From the NCBI RefSeq assembly GCF_030464885.1, contig NZ_JALPRJ010000021.1, positions 59,187 through 123,186 of the forward strand: DNA of 64,000 bases, read 5' to 3'. The stretch comes from Caballeronia sp. SEWSISQ10-4 2. Lineage in GTDB: Bacteria > Pseudomonadota > Gammaproteobacteria > Burkholderiales > Burkholderiaceae. Position numbers and translations under genes: made by a program. Shown piece after piece: positions 41,634 to 50,767 of this stretch. The notes beneath the pieces are model-generated. The model was not told the origin of the DNA. It was given only the letters and a program-made list of their open reading frames with translations, and did no database searches. How positions within the stretch are numbered: the stretch's first letter is position 1; each line of letters opens with the position of its first letter.

Positions 41634-41651
41634 TTCGTCGCGAGGCCCGTC

Positions 41652-42458
41652 ATGAAGTCTGTTTTCAAACATGCACTCCCGGTGCAGGAAGGGCAGCGCT
41701 TGCAAGGTAAGGTCGCGGTGGTCACCGGCATCGGGAGCGGAATCGGCCGCGCGTGCGCGCTGCTGTTCGCGGCCCAGGGGGCACGCGTGGTTGGCTGCGA
41801 TATTGATGCCGCAGCCGCTGGCCGGACTGTTGAAGACGCCCGCGCGCGCGGCTTCGCGCTCGATAGCCTCCATCCTTGCGACCTGACCGATCCCGCAGGC
41901 GCCGTGCGCGTCGTCGAGTTCGCGCGGGAAAAGCACGGCGGTTTCGACGTGCTGGTCAACGCGGCCGCGTACGGGGCCTTTGCGTGGTTGCAGGAGATGG
42001 ACTACGAAACACAATGGCGCCGCACGCTGACAGGCGAGCTCGATATCGTGTTCCTGCTTTGCCAGGCCGCGTGGCCGGTGCTGATCGCACGCGGTGGCGG
42101 CTCGGTGATCAACTTCGCTTCGGCCAATGCCGCGGTCGCGCTCGAAGGGTCCCCTGCGCTTGCGCATTGCGCCGGCAAGGGCGGTGTGCTTGCCATGACG
42201 CGCCAGCTCGCGATGGAAGGCGGCCCGTACGGTATCCGTGTGAACAGCATTTCGCCTGCGCTCGTCGAAACGGCGGCCACGCGTGCGCACATGCAGGCAC
42301 AGCCTGAGTTTCTCGAACGGGCGCTTGGCAAGATGATGATCAGGCGCGTCGGCCAGCCCGAGGACGTTGCGTGGTGCGCGCTCTTTCTCGCCTCTGATGA
42401 GGCGAGCTGGATCACCGCTGCCGACTTCCCGGTAGACGGCGGCGCGACGGCCTGGTAG
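41652..42458 (+). CDS. SDR-family protein with His in place of the catalytic Tyr
   Basis: A 268-residue SDR with an N-terminal TGIGSGIG cofactor loop, an Asp after strand 2 (VVGCDID), and an NAAA segment. The expected Y-x3-K active site reads HCAGK (in PALAHCAGKGGVLAMT), so Tyr is replaced by His while the Lys remains. The spacing from the NFAS serine is also two residues longer than usual. The C-terminus ITAADFPVDGGATAW is normal. It may use an altered mechanism or be a non-redox SDR. It is co-transcribed with the MFS transporter. Confidence 0.75.
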   Translation: MKSVFKHALPVQEGQRLQGKVAVVTGIGSGIGRACALLFAAQGARVVGCDIDAAAAGRTVEDARARGFALDSLHPCDLTDPAGAVRVVEFAREKHGGFDVLVNAAAYGAFAWLQEMDYETQWRRTLTGELDIVFLLCQAAWPVLIARGGGSVINFASANAAVALEGSPALAHCAGKGGVLAMTRQLAMEGGPYGIRVNSISPALVETAATRAHMQAQPEFLERALGKMMIRRVGQPEDVAWCALFLASDEASWITAADFPVDGGATAW

Positions 42459-42555
42459 CACCGCCTCCTCTCACTTTCCGTTACACGCCCTGAACCGTGC
42501 CTCATGAAGGCATGGCTGGCACCGCATTGCCTTTGAAAATACACAGGAGACTACA

Positions 42556-44193
42556 ATGACATCGAACAGATTTGGCATCTTCTTTCGTCGCTCGCCCGGT
42601 GTGTTGCGCCTGTCGGCCATTGCGCTCGCAGCGATGCTGGCGAGCGGCACGGCCGCCGCGCAGGCAGAACCGGATGCGCCGGCAGCGACCAGAGCAACGC
42701 AGCCGGTAGACGCCACGAAAAACGCATCGACTGGCGCCGCGCAGAAAGCGGCAGGCGCAACCCAGGCGAATACGCCGGCTACGCACGCGTCCAGCGTTAC
42801 GCACCCCACGGACGCAACATCGGCGCCAGTTTCGCTCGCGCAGAGCGGCGAGGCGGACAAGCAGGCTTCCACTGATCGCCCGACCGTGCAGCAGGGCATA
42901 CCGTCGACCGACCAGCTCGGCGTGTCACACGTCGGCAACGCGGCGCCGGAGCCCGCCGAAAGTCCGCGCCAGGGGATCCTGTCGGGCCTCGGAACCACCT
43001 TGAACAACTGGGGCTTCACGCCGGTATTCAATCTCGTGCAGATGTACCTGACCAATCCGAGCGTTGGCCAGCAGACGGGCAATCATGAAGCGCTGACCTT
43101 CATTTCTGTCGGGGGCGACTTCGACCTACAGAAAATCGCGGGTTTCGATGGTGCCACGATTCACTTCCAGCAACTGTTCGTGCCATTCACGACGAACCTC
43201 GGTTGGGGCTCGCAGGTAGGTGACGTGCTTGCCGGACAGCCCGGGCCGTACGTACCGAAAGTGTCGCATCTCACGGTCTTCACCTGGGAACAAAAGGCGT
43301 TCCACGACAAGCTCGATGTAGAAGTTGGCAAGAGCAATCCGGGCCTCTACTTCGCGGCACCGGTCTGCAATCAGGGATTCGGCTGCCAGAGCGCGATACT
43401 GCAGGACAACGCGGGGATGAGTCCACCCATCTACGCCAACTGGGGCGCACGTGTGCGCTACAACCTGACGCCCGCTTTGTCCGTGCAGGCGGGCGTGTGG
43501 CGCTCGAATCCTGCCTTCCCGTTCACGAACGGCTGGGAATGGACCGACAGCGTACCGGACAGCAACACGTGGCTGGCGAATATTGTCTACCGGACGACGT
43601 ATCAGACAGATCCGTATCCGAAGAGCTATGAGCTGATGTTCTATCACAACACGGCGACGCAAACCGACCCGTTCACTTCGGCCAAGCACAACGGAACGTC
43701 CGGCATGTATGTGGGGGGCAGGCAGGTCGTATACCGGCCAGACGGCGGCCAGAGCAGTGTGAGCGATCCGACCGCACTCTCGGTGTTTGGCAGCCTGACG
43801 ACCAGCTTCGATGGGCACGCGAGCACGGGGCTCGCGATGACCGGGATTACCGGGCTGATCCTCGAGGCACCGTTTCGCAGCCGACCGCACGACAGCTACT
43901 CATTGAACTTCAATTGGGCGACCCTCACGTCGAGCGAGCAGCAGTTTCTGCAACAGCAGAACCTGGCAGCCGGAGGAACCGGCTATACGGTTGGACGCAC
44001 CCAGCTCGGGCTCAAGCTCGACGGGAATATCGCTGTCACCCGGAGCATCATCCTGAGCCCGTATGTGATGCGGACGTGGCATACGAATACGTGGGGAAAT
44101 CCCACGTATTCGGCCACTCCGAAGAATGGCTACGTCGCTGGGATCCTCGCGAGCATCTTCATCGATAAGATGCTCGGCCTGACCGACCATTGA
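42556..44193 (+). CDS. OprB-family carbohydrate/aromatic porin
   Basis: A 545-residue outer-membrane protein of the OprB family. A signal peptide (AIALAAMLASGTAAAQA) is followed by an Ala/Thr-rich low-complexity stretch of about 100 residues. The barrel domain then begins (GLGTTLNNWGFTPVFNLVQMYLTNPS, GGDFDLQKIAGFDGATIHFQQLF, FTWEQKAFHDKLDVEVGKSN). AGGAG lies 6 bp upstream of the ATG. OprB proteins carry sugars or small aromatics across the outer membrane, and this one probably serves the LysR-controlled pathway. The last strands end at GILASIFIDKMLGLTDH without the usual terminal Phe. Confidence 0.82.
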   Translation: MTSNRFGIFFRRSPGVLRLSAIALAAMLASGTAAAQAEPDAPAATRATQPVDATKNASTGAAQKAAGATQANTPATHASSVTHPTDATSAPVSLAQSGEADKQASTDRPTVQQGIPSTDQLGVSHVGNAAPEPAESPRQGILSGLGTTLNNWGFTPVFNLVQMYLTNPSVGQQTGNHEALTFISVGGDFDLQKIAGFDGATIHFQQLFVPFTTNLGWGSQVGDVLAGQPGPYVPKVSHLTVFTWEQKAFHDKLDVEVGKSNPGLYFAAPVCNQGFGCQSAILQDNAGMSPPIYANWGARVRYNLTPALSVQAGVWRSNPAFPFTNGWEWTDSVPDSNTWLANIVYRTTYQTDPYPKSYELMFYHNTATQTDPFTSAKHNGTSGMYVGGRQVVYRPDGGQSSVSDPTALSVFGSLTTSFDGHASTGLAMTGITGLILEAPFRSRPHDSYSLNFNWATLTSSEQQFLQQQNLAAGGTGYTVGRTQLGLKLDGNIAVTRSIILSPYVMRTWHTNTWGNPTYSATPKNGYVAGILASIFIDKMLGLTDH

Positions 44194-44493
44194 CCCGCCA
44201 CGCGATCCGCAGTGCGAGGTGGCGGTGCGACGCCACCCCACGGAGGGAGGCGTTCTTGTCGATGTCTTGCGACGACAGGGACGCGCACTTTGTCGATGCC
44301 TACGCGATTGCACGGGTTTTCCGTTCCTTGGTGGCGTTGAGCGGTGATATCTTCAACTCAGTAATCCTCTTTGTTCGGGCATCGGTCGCGAAGGGGGTCT
44401 GGCGTCGCTGGACTTCTACAGTCAGCAGCGCAATATCTGCACGCTGGTATAAATTGTCGGAGACTGATCTTTCATACCAGCGGTTTTGGGTAA
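44194..44493. other. 300-bp intergenic segment with a hairpin after oprB
   Basis: GGTGGCG (44218-44224) and CGCCACC (44231-44237) make a perfect 7-bp stem 25 bp after the porin stop, without a T-tract; a rho-assisted terminator is possible. The remaining sequence up to the convergent oxygenase stop at 44494 shows no gene or repeat that I recognise. Confidence 0.4.
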
Positions 44494-45540
44494 TCAGGAA
44501 GGCGATGCCGTGCCAACTTCGCATTCCTCACGTACCAGGCTGTCATAGATTCGCCGGGCCTGAACGCTAGCTACGTCATTGTTCACGTCGACGGTCCGCC
44601 AGTCGGGCGCTTCGAGCAACCGCTCGTATTGGGCTTCGATAACCTCCCAGTCCTCGCGAAACGTTTTTTCGATTTCATCGTACATCGTCTGGGTGACGGC
44701 AGCATCCGACGGATTCAGGCTTTGAGCAGCTGACCAGAAGTAATGCGTCGTATGTTCGGTTTCAGGCGTTACTCCATTTGCTACGCGGAATTCGAACATC
44801 GCGTTCGCGCGCCCTTCGGCAGTCTGGCCCGTGCCGACTTTTGTGGCGCCGACGTCCACACAAATCAGACCCGGTTGAAAATGGATATCCTGCCAGCGGT
44901 CGATGTTGCACGTGATATTTGCCATCTTGGTGTAGGTTGGTGCGGGCGGTGTGTCAGGGAGTAGTCGCGAGACGGTCACGCTGCGATCCGTACGCTCGAC
45001 CTTCATCGCGGTCTTGTCGTGAATACCCGGATTACCGCCGACGGTTTTCAGGTGAACATAACCAAGATGTGACGCGTCCAGCAGGTTGTCGTTCAGGTAG
45101 AGATGGTTCGACTTGATGAGGAAGGTTGTGCCTTTCCAGCCCCAGCGTTCGTCCGTATGCCATTGATAGCCTGGTACCGGCGTCTGTTGCGCCCGTTTGG
45201 CGTCCCCCATCCAGATCCAGATCAGGCCATCCTTTTCTTCGACGGGGAAGGAGCGAACCTTCGCACGCGACGGGATTGTCTCTTGACCCGGAATCTTGAC
45301 GCAGGTCCCCTCACAGTTGAATTCGATCCCGTGATACCCGCATTGCAGATTGCTGCCGATAATCCTTCCGTGCGAGAGAGGGTAGCCGCGGTGGCAGCAT
45401 CGGTCGAACAAGGCGGCAGCCGTTCCGTCAGTCTTCCTGTAAAACGCCACCGGCTCGTTCAGAATGCGACGCCCAAAGGGTTTCTTCGCCGTCACTTCGC
45501 TACTCCAAGCCGCCACGTACCACACATTCCGCGCAAACAT
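44494..45540 (-). CDS. VanA-like Rieske aromatic oxygenase (O-demethylase type)
   Basis: A 348-residue Rieske non-heme iron oxygenase, the same length as VanA at 11286 but clearly diverged. Rieske ligands C48/H50 (RCCHRGYPL) and C67/H70 (CGYHG); iron site in DNLLDASHLGYVH. Likely substrates are vanillate-type methoxy aromatic acids. A matching VanB-like reductase gene is not adjacent but lies at 49774-50727, with a LysR gene, a porin, a flavin hydroxylase and a YCII gene between. The gene stands alone on the minus strand upstream of a 246-bp gap. Confidence 0.85.
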   Translation of the reverse strand: MFARNVWYVAAWSSEVTAKKPFGRRILNEPVAFYRKTDGTAAALFDRCCHRGYPLSHGRIIGSNLQCGYHGIEFNCEGTCVKIPGQETIPSRAKVRSFPVEEKDGLIWIWMGDAKRAQQTPVPGYQWHTDERWGWKGTTFLIKSNHLYLNDNLLDASHLGYVHLKTVGGNPGIHDKTAMKVERTDRSVTVSRLLPDTPPAPTYTKMANITCNIDRWQDIHFQPGLICVDVGATKVGTGQTAEGRANAMFEFRVANGVTPETEHTTHYFWSAAQSLNPSDAAVTQTMYDEIEKTFREDWEVIEAQYERLLEAPDWRTVDVNNDVASVQARRIYDSLVREECEVGTASPS

Positions 45541-45786
45541 TTGTCGTCTCCCGATTGATCTGAACTACGCCGTGCCATTGAATCGGCGCGGCACTGCAGC
45601 CAATCTATGGAATTAGCTAGCGACTGGCTATGCCGTTACGCGCATGTGAAGCATGCAATTCCGGAATGTCCGCGTGTGTGCGCGCTGTCTGAGTGATCTT
45701 GACGATCAAGCGCCGGCTGAATGAACGGGATGCATTGTTGCCGGACGGGTCAGGTGGGAACTCGCGTGGTCTCTGCGGTGCGTGCT

Positions 45787-46794
45787 CTATTCCTCGAGCG
45801 ACGCGGCGTGACGGGGGGCTGGAGCGCCCGTATCAGGCTGAATCAGCAGTGAGTAGATGACATCGCGGAACCATTTGTTAGCCGGGTCTTTATGAAACCG
45901 TTCATGCCAGAATTGCCGCACTGAGAACCCCGGAATCTGCACAGGCAATTCCAGCACCTGCGCCGTCAGCAACTGGGCCAGGGATTCTCCCGCGCGCCTT
46001 GAAACGGTGAACAAGGCGTCTGACGTGGGCAAGACCATCAGAAGGGTCAGGAAGTTCGGCATGATTACCGCGAACTGAGAAGCCGGTACGTGGTCAAGCA
46101 GATACTTTTCCAGCCCTTCGTAGCCTGCGGGTAGCGGTGCGACTAGCGCGTGGGTTGCTTCCAGATAGGCTTGTTCGGTCAAGGTCCGCTGAACAGTCGG
46201 GTGTCCCGCTCGCGCGAGACAAACATAGTCTGAGTAATAAAGCCGGCGTTGATAAAAAGGCGAACGGGTGATCGCAAAGCTGCCGATCGCCAGATCCACT
46301 TCACCATCTTCAAGTGCTTCCTCTACGCCGTGTGTTGGCGCGTTAGCAGCCCGCACGCGGATGCCCGGCGCGTGCTTCGCAATGTATTGCAGCAGTTTCG
46401 GCAGCAGGAATGCGGCGCCGAAGTCAGTCGCGATGAAGCTGAAGGTCCGGTTTGACGTTGCCGGATCGAATTCGCCATTGCCCTTGATTGCATCCTCCAT
46501 GAGCTGGATCACCGATGCGATCTTCGGAGCAAGTTCGCGCGCCCTGGGTGTGGGTGACATACCTGTTACGGTGCGAACGAACAGCGGATCACCGAAATAT
46601 TGACGCAGTTTGCCAAGCGACTGGCTCATTGCAGGCTGGCTTATGCCAAGGCTGTCGCCGGCGACGGTGAGGCCGCCCTTGCGCATCACCGCGTCGAAGA
46701 CGACCAGCAGTTTCAGATCAAGAGAAGCGGCGAGCGGGGAGTTAAATGTCACGGGAGTCATTTGAAGGTCTTCACGTCCCGAACCTAAATGCAT
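45787..46794 (-). CDS. LysR-family transcriptional regulator
   Basis: A LysR protein of 335 residues from the ATG at 46794, or 324 from 46761 (MTPVTFNSPLAASL). The helix-turn-helix is GGLTVAGDSLGISQPAMSQSLGKLRQYFGDPLFVRT, and the effector domain includes NRTFSFIATDFGAAFLLPKLLQYI. Divergent from the porin at 46963 with a palindrome at 46811-46830 between. Probably controls the surrounding O-demethylation/hydroquinone genes. Confidence 0.86.
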   Translation of the reverse strand: MHLGSGREDLQMTPVTFNSPLAASLDLKLLVVFDAVMRKGGLTVAGDSLGISQPAMSQSLGKLRQYFGDPLFVRTVTGMSPTPRARELAPKIASVIQLMEDAIKGNGEFDPATSNRTFSFIATDFGAAFLLPKLLQYIAKHAPGIRVRAANAPTHGVEEALEDGEVDLAIGSFAITRSPFYQRRLYYSDYVCLARAGHPTVQRTLTEQAYLEATHALVAPLPAGYEGLEKYLLDHVPASQFAVIMPNFLTLLMVLPTSDALFTVSRRAGESLAQLLTAQVLELPVQIPGFSVRQFWHERFHKDPANKWFRDVIYSLLIQPDTGAPAPRHAASLEE

Positions 46795-46810
46795 ATGGAG
46801 ACTGCGTCAA

Positions 46811-46830
46811 CTTAGATGAATCATCCTAAG
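46811..46830. promoter_or_regulatory. CTTAG-CTAAG palindrome between divergent LysR and porin genes
   Basis: CTTAGATGAATCATCCTAAG has CTTAG/CTAAG ends and near-symmetric ATGA/TCAT inside, 17 bp upstream of the LysR start. Position is that of an autoregulatory LysR recognition site. Binding is inferred. Confidence 0.4.
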
Positions 46831-46962
46831 GGTTAATGCGTAGCGCGACGTCATGCGTGCCGAGCATACCCGAGATGCATCTCGCTGTATCGACACTCAA
46901 TAGTGACCTAAGTACCTTGTCATAGCGGTAGGAAAATAACAATGACGACAAGGATCGGAGAC

Positions 46963-48132
46963 ATGAAACGGCTTCTGCTACTGATGGTCAGTGCGGGCGC
47001 GCTGCTGGGTTCGTCGCAGGCGCAAGCTCAAAGCAGCGTCACGCTGTATGGCTTGATCGACGTGGGCGTTGATTGGGAGAGTCAGGCGGCCAAGGCGCCG
47101 GGACAAACCACGGCGTCCGGCTCCGCAGTTCGCATGGCGTCGCTGGCGGGATCGCTGCCGTCGCGATGGGGCCTGCGGGGCAAAGAAGAACTAGGCGGCG
47201 GAGTGAATGTGATCTTCGAACTCGAGAACGGCTTTGTACCGAATTCCGGCGCACTTAGCAACGGCAATCGTCTGTTCGGGCGGTCTGCCTGGCTGGGGCT
47301 GGAATCGCAGTACGGCACGTTCCGAATGGGCCGGCAAGTGAACATGACGTACATCGGATTGCTGAAATCGACCGTGCTTGGGCCTGCGCTGTATTCCCTC
47401 GCCGCGCTCGATCCATATCTGCCTAATTCACGCTCGGACAACGCTGTGAGTTACTTCGGCGAGTTCCGTCATTTTGTTGCGGGCGCCACCTATAGCACCG
47501 GTCGCGATGCGGCAAGCGCCGCCGGAAGCGCAATGGCAAACGCCGGTGCTGCGTACAACCCGGCCGCGTCGAACTGTCCCGGCAACGTGCCCGGCGACCC
47601 GGTTGCGTGCCGCCAGATTACGGCGTTGATCGGTTACTGGGGACAGGAGCTCGGGCTGCAGTTTGTCTACGACCAATTGCGTGGTGGCCCCGGGTTGTCT
47701 GCAGGCAGCGTTTCATATGATCCGTCGATGCCCCTGTTGCTGGCGACCAGCAGCGCAAAGACGACCCGGTATATGGCGAGTGGATATTTCCTCCTGGGCG
47801 ATCTCAGCCTGCGCGGCGGCATGATTCACCGGATGACGACAACCACGACGGACTATCAGACGAACATTTTCTACGGTGGTGCGGCGTACATGTTCCGCCC
47901 GGATATTGAGTTTGACGGGGAGATATCGAGGATCACCACGACCGACCAAAAGAACGCCAACTATTACGTGATGCGTGCGACCTATCTTCTGTCGAAGCGC
48001 ACGTCCCTTTATACGATGCTCGGTTTCATGCAGAACAACAGCAGGGCGTCGTACGCCGTCGGAGCCGGGTACTACACGGTTGCCGGTGCAAAGCAGACCG
48101 GCGTCCTGGTCGGCATGCAGCAACGCTTCTAG
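46963..48132 (+). CDS. Outer-membrane porin (Gram-negative porin family)
   Basis: A 389-residue porin from the ATG at 46963 (MKRLLLLM), with GGAG 5 bp before; a start at 46942 would add seven residues ahead of the signal peptide. The signal sequence ends at SSQAQAQ before SSVTLYGLIDVGVDWES. The C-terminus VGMQQRF has the terminal Phe. A cysteine-bearing loop (ASNCPGNVPGDPVACRQ) is unusual but seen in Burkholderia porins. It precedes the FAD hydroxylase by 56 bp and may be co-transcribed with it, serving uptake of its substrate. Confidence 0.88.
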   Translation: MKRLLLLMVSAGALLGSSQAQAQSSVTLYGLIDVGVDWESQAAKAPGQTTASGSAVRMASLAGSLPSRWGLRGKEELGGGVNVIFELENGFVPNSGALSNGNRLFGRSAWLGLESQYGTFRMGRQVNMTYIGLLKSTVLGPALYSLAALDPYLPNSRSDNAVSYFGEFRHFVAGATYSTGRDAASAAGSAMANAGAAYNPAASNCPGNVPGDPVACRQITALIGYWGQELGLQFVYDQLRGGPGLSAGSVSYDPSMPLLLATSSAKTTRYMASGYFLLGDLSLRGGMIHRMTTTTTDYQTNIFYGGAAYMFRPDIEFDGEISRITTTDQKNANYYVMRATYLLSKRTSLYTMLGFMQNNSRASYAVGAGYYTVAGAKQTGVLVGMQQRF

Positions 48133-48188
48133 GCTAAGCCTGCAGTTGACGAAGACGTCGTATTTTTAAATTTTTTTCAGGAATTCAT

Positions 48189-49397
48189 ATGTGCGACGAC
48201 AAGCGAATCGCAATTGTCGGCGGCGGTCCTGTTGGCCTGACGACTGCCCTGACCCTGTCACGACGTGGCGTCCCCTGTGTCGTGTACGAAGCGGCAGGGG
48301 AGATTGCAAAAGAGCAGCGAGGTGCGGCCTTTCATCCACCGACGCTGGAGATATTCCAGCGACTGGGCATTGAATCGTCGTTGATGAAGATGGGTTTGCG
48401 CATTCCTGTCTGGCAGATGCGCGACAGAGCGGACGGCGTCTATGCCGAATTCGATCTCGGCACGCTGGCGGAAATCACCAATTTTCCGTTTCGCTACCAT
48501 CTGCCGCAGCATTATCTGAGCAGCTTGCTGCTGGACACGCTGAAAGATGATCCGAACGTCGAGCTTCGTTTCAGGTCCACCGTGACATCGGTGAAGAACG
48601 AGGATAAGACTGCAGTGCTGACCATTGCGACGGCTGACGGAGAGAGGATTGTCCGAAGCCCCTGGGTGGTCGGTTCTGACGGTGCACACAGCAAAGTCAG
48701 GAAGACGGCAGGTTTCGATTTTGAAGGCTTCACGTGGAAGGAAAAGTTTCTCGTGACGAACGTCGAATATCCGCTCGAAAAGCTGGGCTATACGGGCACG
48801 GCCTACGTTTCAGATCCGGAGAACTGGGCGGTTGTCCTGAAGCTTTACGACGACACGAAGGAGCACCTGTGGCGTATCGCGATGCCGGCCGACCTGGATG
48901 CCCCGGATGACGTGCTCCTTCAGGCAGAGGCTGTCCAGGCAAGGCTGAGCAAGACGCTGGGTACCGACATGGAATATCCGGTTACCTATTCGGGAACCTA
49001 TCGTATCCATCAGCGGGTAGCGGATACGTTCTTTAAAGGCCGTGTCACGCTCGCCGGTGATGCCGCGCATATCAACAACCCCATCGGCGGATTCGGTCTG
49101 AACGGGGGGGTCCACGATGCATTCAACCTCGCCAACAAGCTCGCGGACGTATGGCTGGGATTAAGCGGCGAGGAGGCGCTGGAACTGTACTCGCGTCAGC
49201 GGCGAACGGTGGCTGTCGAAGTGGTGCAGAAGAACAGTATCCGTAACAAGCAGGCGATGGAGGAGCGCGATCCGGATGTCCGCCGCCGCAATCAGGATGC
49301 AATGCGCGCTCTGTCGAGGGATCCGGTCAAAGTACGGGAGTTCCTGCTGGACTCGTCGATGATCAGTTCGGTACGCAGGGCTGCCGAGATCAGTTAA
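48189..49397 (+). CDS. FAD-dependent aromatic hydroxylase (PHBH family)
   Basis: A 402-residue flavoprotein monooxygenase. Motifs: IVGGGPVGLTTALTLSRRG, the DG motif VVGSDGAHSKVRKTAG and the GD motif TLAGDAAHINNPIGGFGLNGG. HINNPIGGFGLN is of the type found in phenol/hydroxybenzoate and MhpA-like hydroxylases. Near a PcpA-type hydroquinone dioxygenase and maleylacetate reductase, hydroxylation or oxidative decarboxylation of a 4-hydroxybenzoate-type acid to a hydroquinone is a reasonable proposal, not proven by the sequence. Confidence 0.82.
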   Translation: MCDDKRIAIVGGGPVGLTTALTLSRRGVPCVVYEAAGEIAKEQRGAAFHPPTLEIFQRLGIESSLMKMGLRIPVWQMRDRADGVYAEFDLGTLAEITNFPFRYHLPQHYLSSLLLDTLKDDPNVELRFRSTVTSVKNEDKTAVLTIATADGERIVRSPWVVGSDGAHSKVRKTAGFDFEGFTWKEKFLVTNVEYPLEKLGYTGTAYVSDPENWAVVLKLYDDTKEHLWRIAMPADLDAPDDVLLQAEAVQARLSKTLGTDMEYPVTYSGTYRIHQRVADTFFKGRVTLAGDAAHINNPIGGFGLNGGVHDAFNLANKLADVWLGLSGEEALELYSRQRRTVAVEVVQKNSIRNKQAMEERDPDVRRRNQDAMRALSRDPVKVREFLLDSSMISSVRRAAEIS

Positions 49398-49407
49398 GGT
49401 CCGTAGA

Positions 49408-49432
49408 AGCAGGCGGGCGGTACCCGCCTGCT
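49408..49432. terminator. Bidirectional hairpin terminator
   Basis: AGCAGGCGGG (49408-49417) and CCCGCCTGCT (49423-49432) form a perfect 10-bp stem with loop CGGTA between the convergent stops at 49397 and 49443. The T-tract is short (TGTTGG). Shared terminator of the two converging operons. Confidence 0.75.
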
Positions 49433-49442
49433 GTTGGCACTT

Positions 49443-49736
49443 TCAGTCAGGGCAGCCGGTATTCCACTGCCATTGAAGCACCGACACGCTGCTGAACAGG
49501 TCCGCCTTCCGGTACGGATCGCCCGCAGAAAACGCCTCCACGGTTTCGCGATCAGAAGCTTCGACGACGATCAACGATCCGATCATTGTTTTACCATCCT
49601 CCGCGAGTAGCGGTCCCGCGAGCTTGAGCTGAATCTGCGCGTGCTCGCCGTGCAGATATTCCCGGTGAGCGTCGCGTGTCTTCAGACGCAAGTCGATGCT
49701 ACCGGGGCGATCCAGCGCAGTAATGACGAAATACAT
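49443..49736 (-). CDS. YCII-related small protein
   Basis: A 97-residue YCII-domain protein from the ATG at 49736 (MYFVITALDRPGS). It shows RLKTRDAHREYLHG with the conserved His, GPLLAEDGKTMIGSLIVVEASDRETVEAFSAGDPY with the conserved Asp and Gly, and a C-terminal tryptophan region. YCII proteins are ferredoxin-fold enzymes or lactone/dehydrochlorinase-like proteins often found with muconate and maleylacetate pathways. Co-transcribed with the VanB-like reductase 37 bp upstream. Its exact reaction is unknown. Confidence 0.75.
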   Translation of the reverse strand: MYFVITALDRPGSIDLRLKTRDAHREYLHGEHAQIQLKLAGPLLAEDGKTMIGSLIVVEASDRETVEAFSAGDPYRKADLFSSVSVLQWQWNTGCPD

Positions 49737-49773
49737 GATGTGAGGATCCTTTCGGTCAAGGTTGTTAACAGCC

Positions 49774-50727
49774 TCATAGGTCGAGCACAAGGATTCCGCC
49801 TTTCGCGCGCGAACAACAGGGCGTGAACTGGTCGTTTCTTGCCTTTTCAGCGTCGGTCAGAAAGTGATCCCGATGATCAGGCTCACCTTCGATGATCCGC
49901 GTCAGGCAGGTTCCGCATATGCCCTGTTCGCAAGACACCGGGATATCGATACCCCCATTCGACAGCGCCATGGTGACAGAAGTATCTTCCGGCACATGAA
50001 TGATCCGGCCAGTGCTGGCGATCTTCACGTCAAAGCTGCGGGCAGTGGCAGGATCAGGTTGGGCCGCCGCAAAGTACTCGAAGTGAATCTGGTCGTCACG
50101 CCAACCGCGATCTCGCGCGCCGTCGGCGATATAACCGATGAATCCGCCGGGTCCGCACACATAGAGATGCGTGTCGGGGTCCGGGTCAGCGAGAGCTAGT
50201 TCGAGATCGAGTTTCTGAGCGGCATCGCCATCATCGAAATGAAAATGAACATGCCGGCCAAATCGGGCGTTGTTTATGCGGTCGCGAAACGCGGTTTTTG
50301 CAGGTGAGCGCGTGCAATAGTGCATGTCGAAGTTCTTGCCGGCATGCGCCAGGACTTCGGCCATGCAGAGTATCGGCGTAATGCCGATACCGCCGGCGAA
50401 CAGCAGACTACGACGAGCGTGGACAAGCGGGAAATGATTGCGCGGTTGACTGATCTGCATCACATCGCCTTCCTGTAGCTCATGCATCGCTGTCGATCCT
50501 CCGCGCGAAAGAGGGTCGCGCAGCACGCCGATCACGTAGCGGTGTGTTTCATCAGAGTGGTTACACAGCGAATATTGCCGCACGAGGCCGGAGCGCAATT
50601 GCACGTCCACGTGCGAGCCGGCCGAAAACGGTGGAAGTTGGACGTCGTCTACCGGGCGCAGTTCGAAGCTGACGATGTCATCTGCCTCCAGGATCTTCCG
50701 CGCCACTTTTACAGACAAGGTTTGCAT
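49774..50727 (-). CDS. VanB-like oxygenase reductase
   Basis: A 317-residue class IA reductase, paralogue of VanB at 12341. FMN site RQYSLCNHSDETHRY, NAD site LLFAGGIGITPILCMAEVL and LYVCGPGGFIGY, and [2Fe-2S] cysteines in CEQGICGTCLTRI plus FTPCCSRAKG. It presumably serves the VanA-like oxygenase at 44494-45540, from which it is separated by about 4.2 kb. The pair is therefore a split O-demethylase. It is second in a minus-strand operon led by maleylacetate reductase and an esterase. Confidence 0.87.
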   Translation of the reverse strand: MQTLSVKVARKILEADDIVSFELRPVDDVQLPPFSAGSHVDVQLRSGLVRQYSLCNHSDETHRYVIGVLRDPLSRGGSTAMHELQEGDVMQISQPRNHFPLVHARRSLLFAGGIGITPILCMAEVLAHAGKNFDMHYCTRSPAKTAFRDRINNARFGRHVHFHFDDGDAAQKLDLELALADPDPDTHLYVCGPGGFIGYIADGARDRGWRDDQIHFEYFAAAQPDPATARSFDVKIASTGRIIHVPEDTSVTMALSNGGIDIPVSCEQGICGTCLTRIIEGEPDHRDHFLTDAEKARNDQFTPCCSRAKGGILVLDL

Positions 50728-50767
50728 TTGGAGATATCTCGGTTTGCCGCAGGTTGGCGGTTAATCG

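Noticed and set aside
42517..42530. Sigma-54-like TGGCACCGCATTGC ahead of the OprB porin
   Set aside because: The spacing between GG and GC is 9 rather than 10 bases, which abolishes recognition in known promoters.
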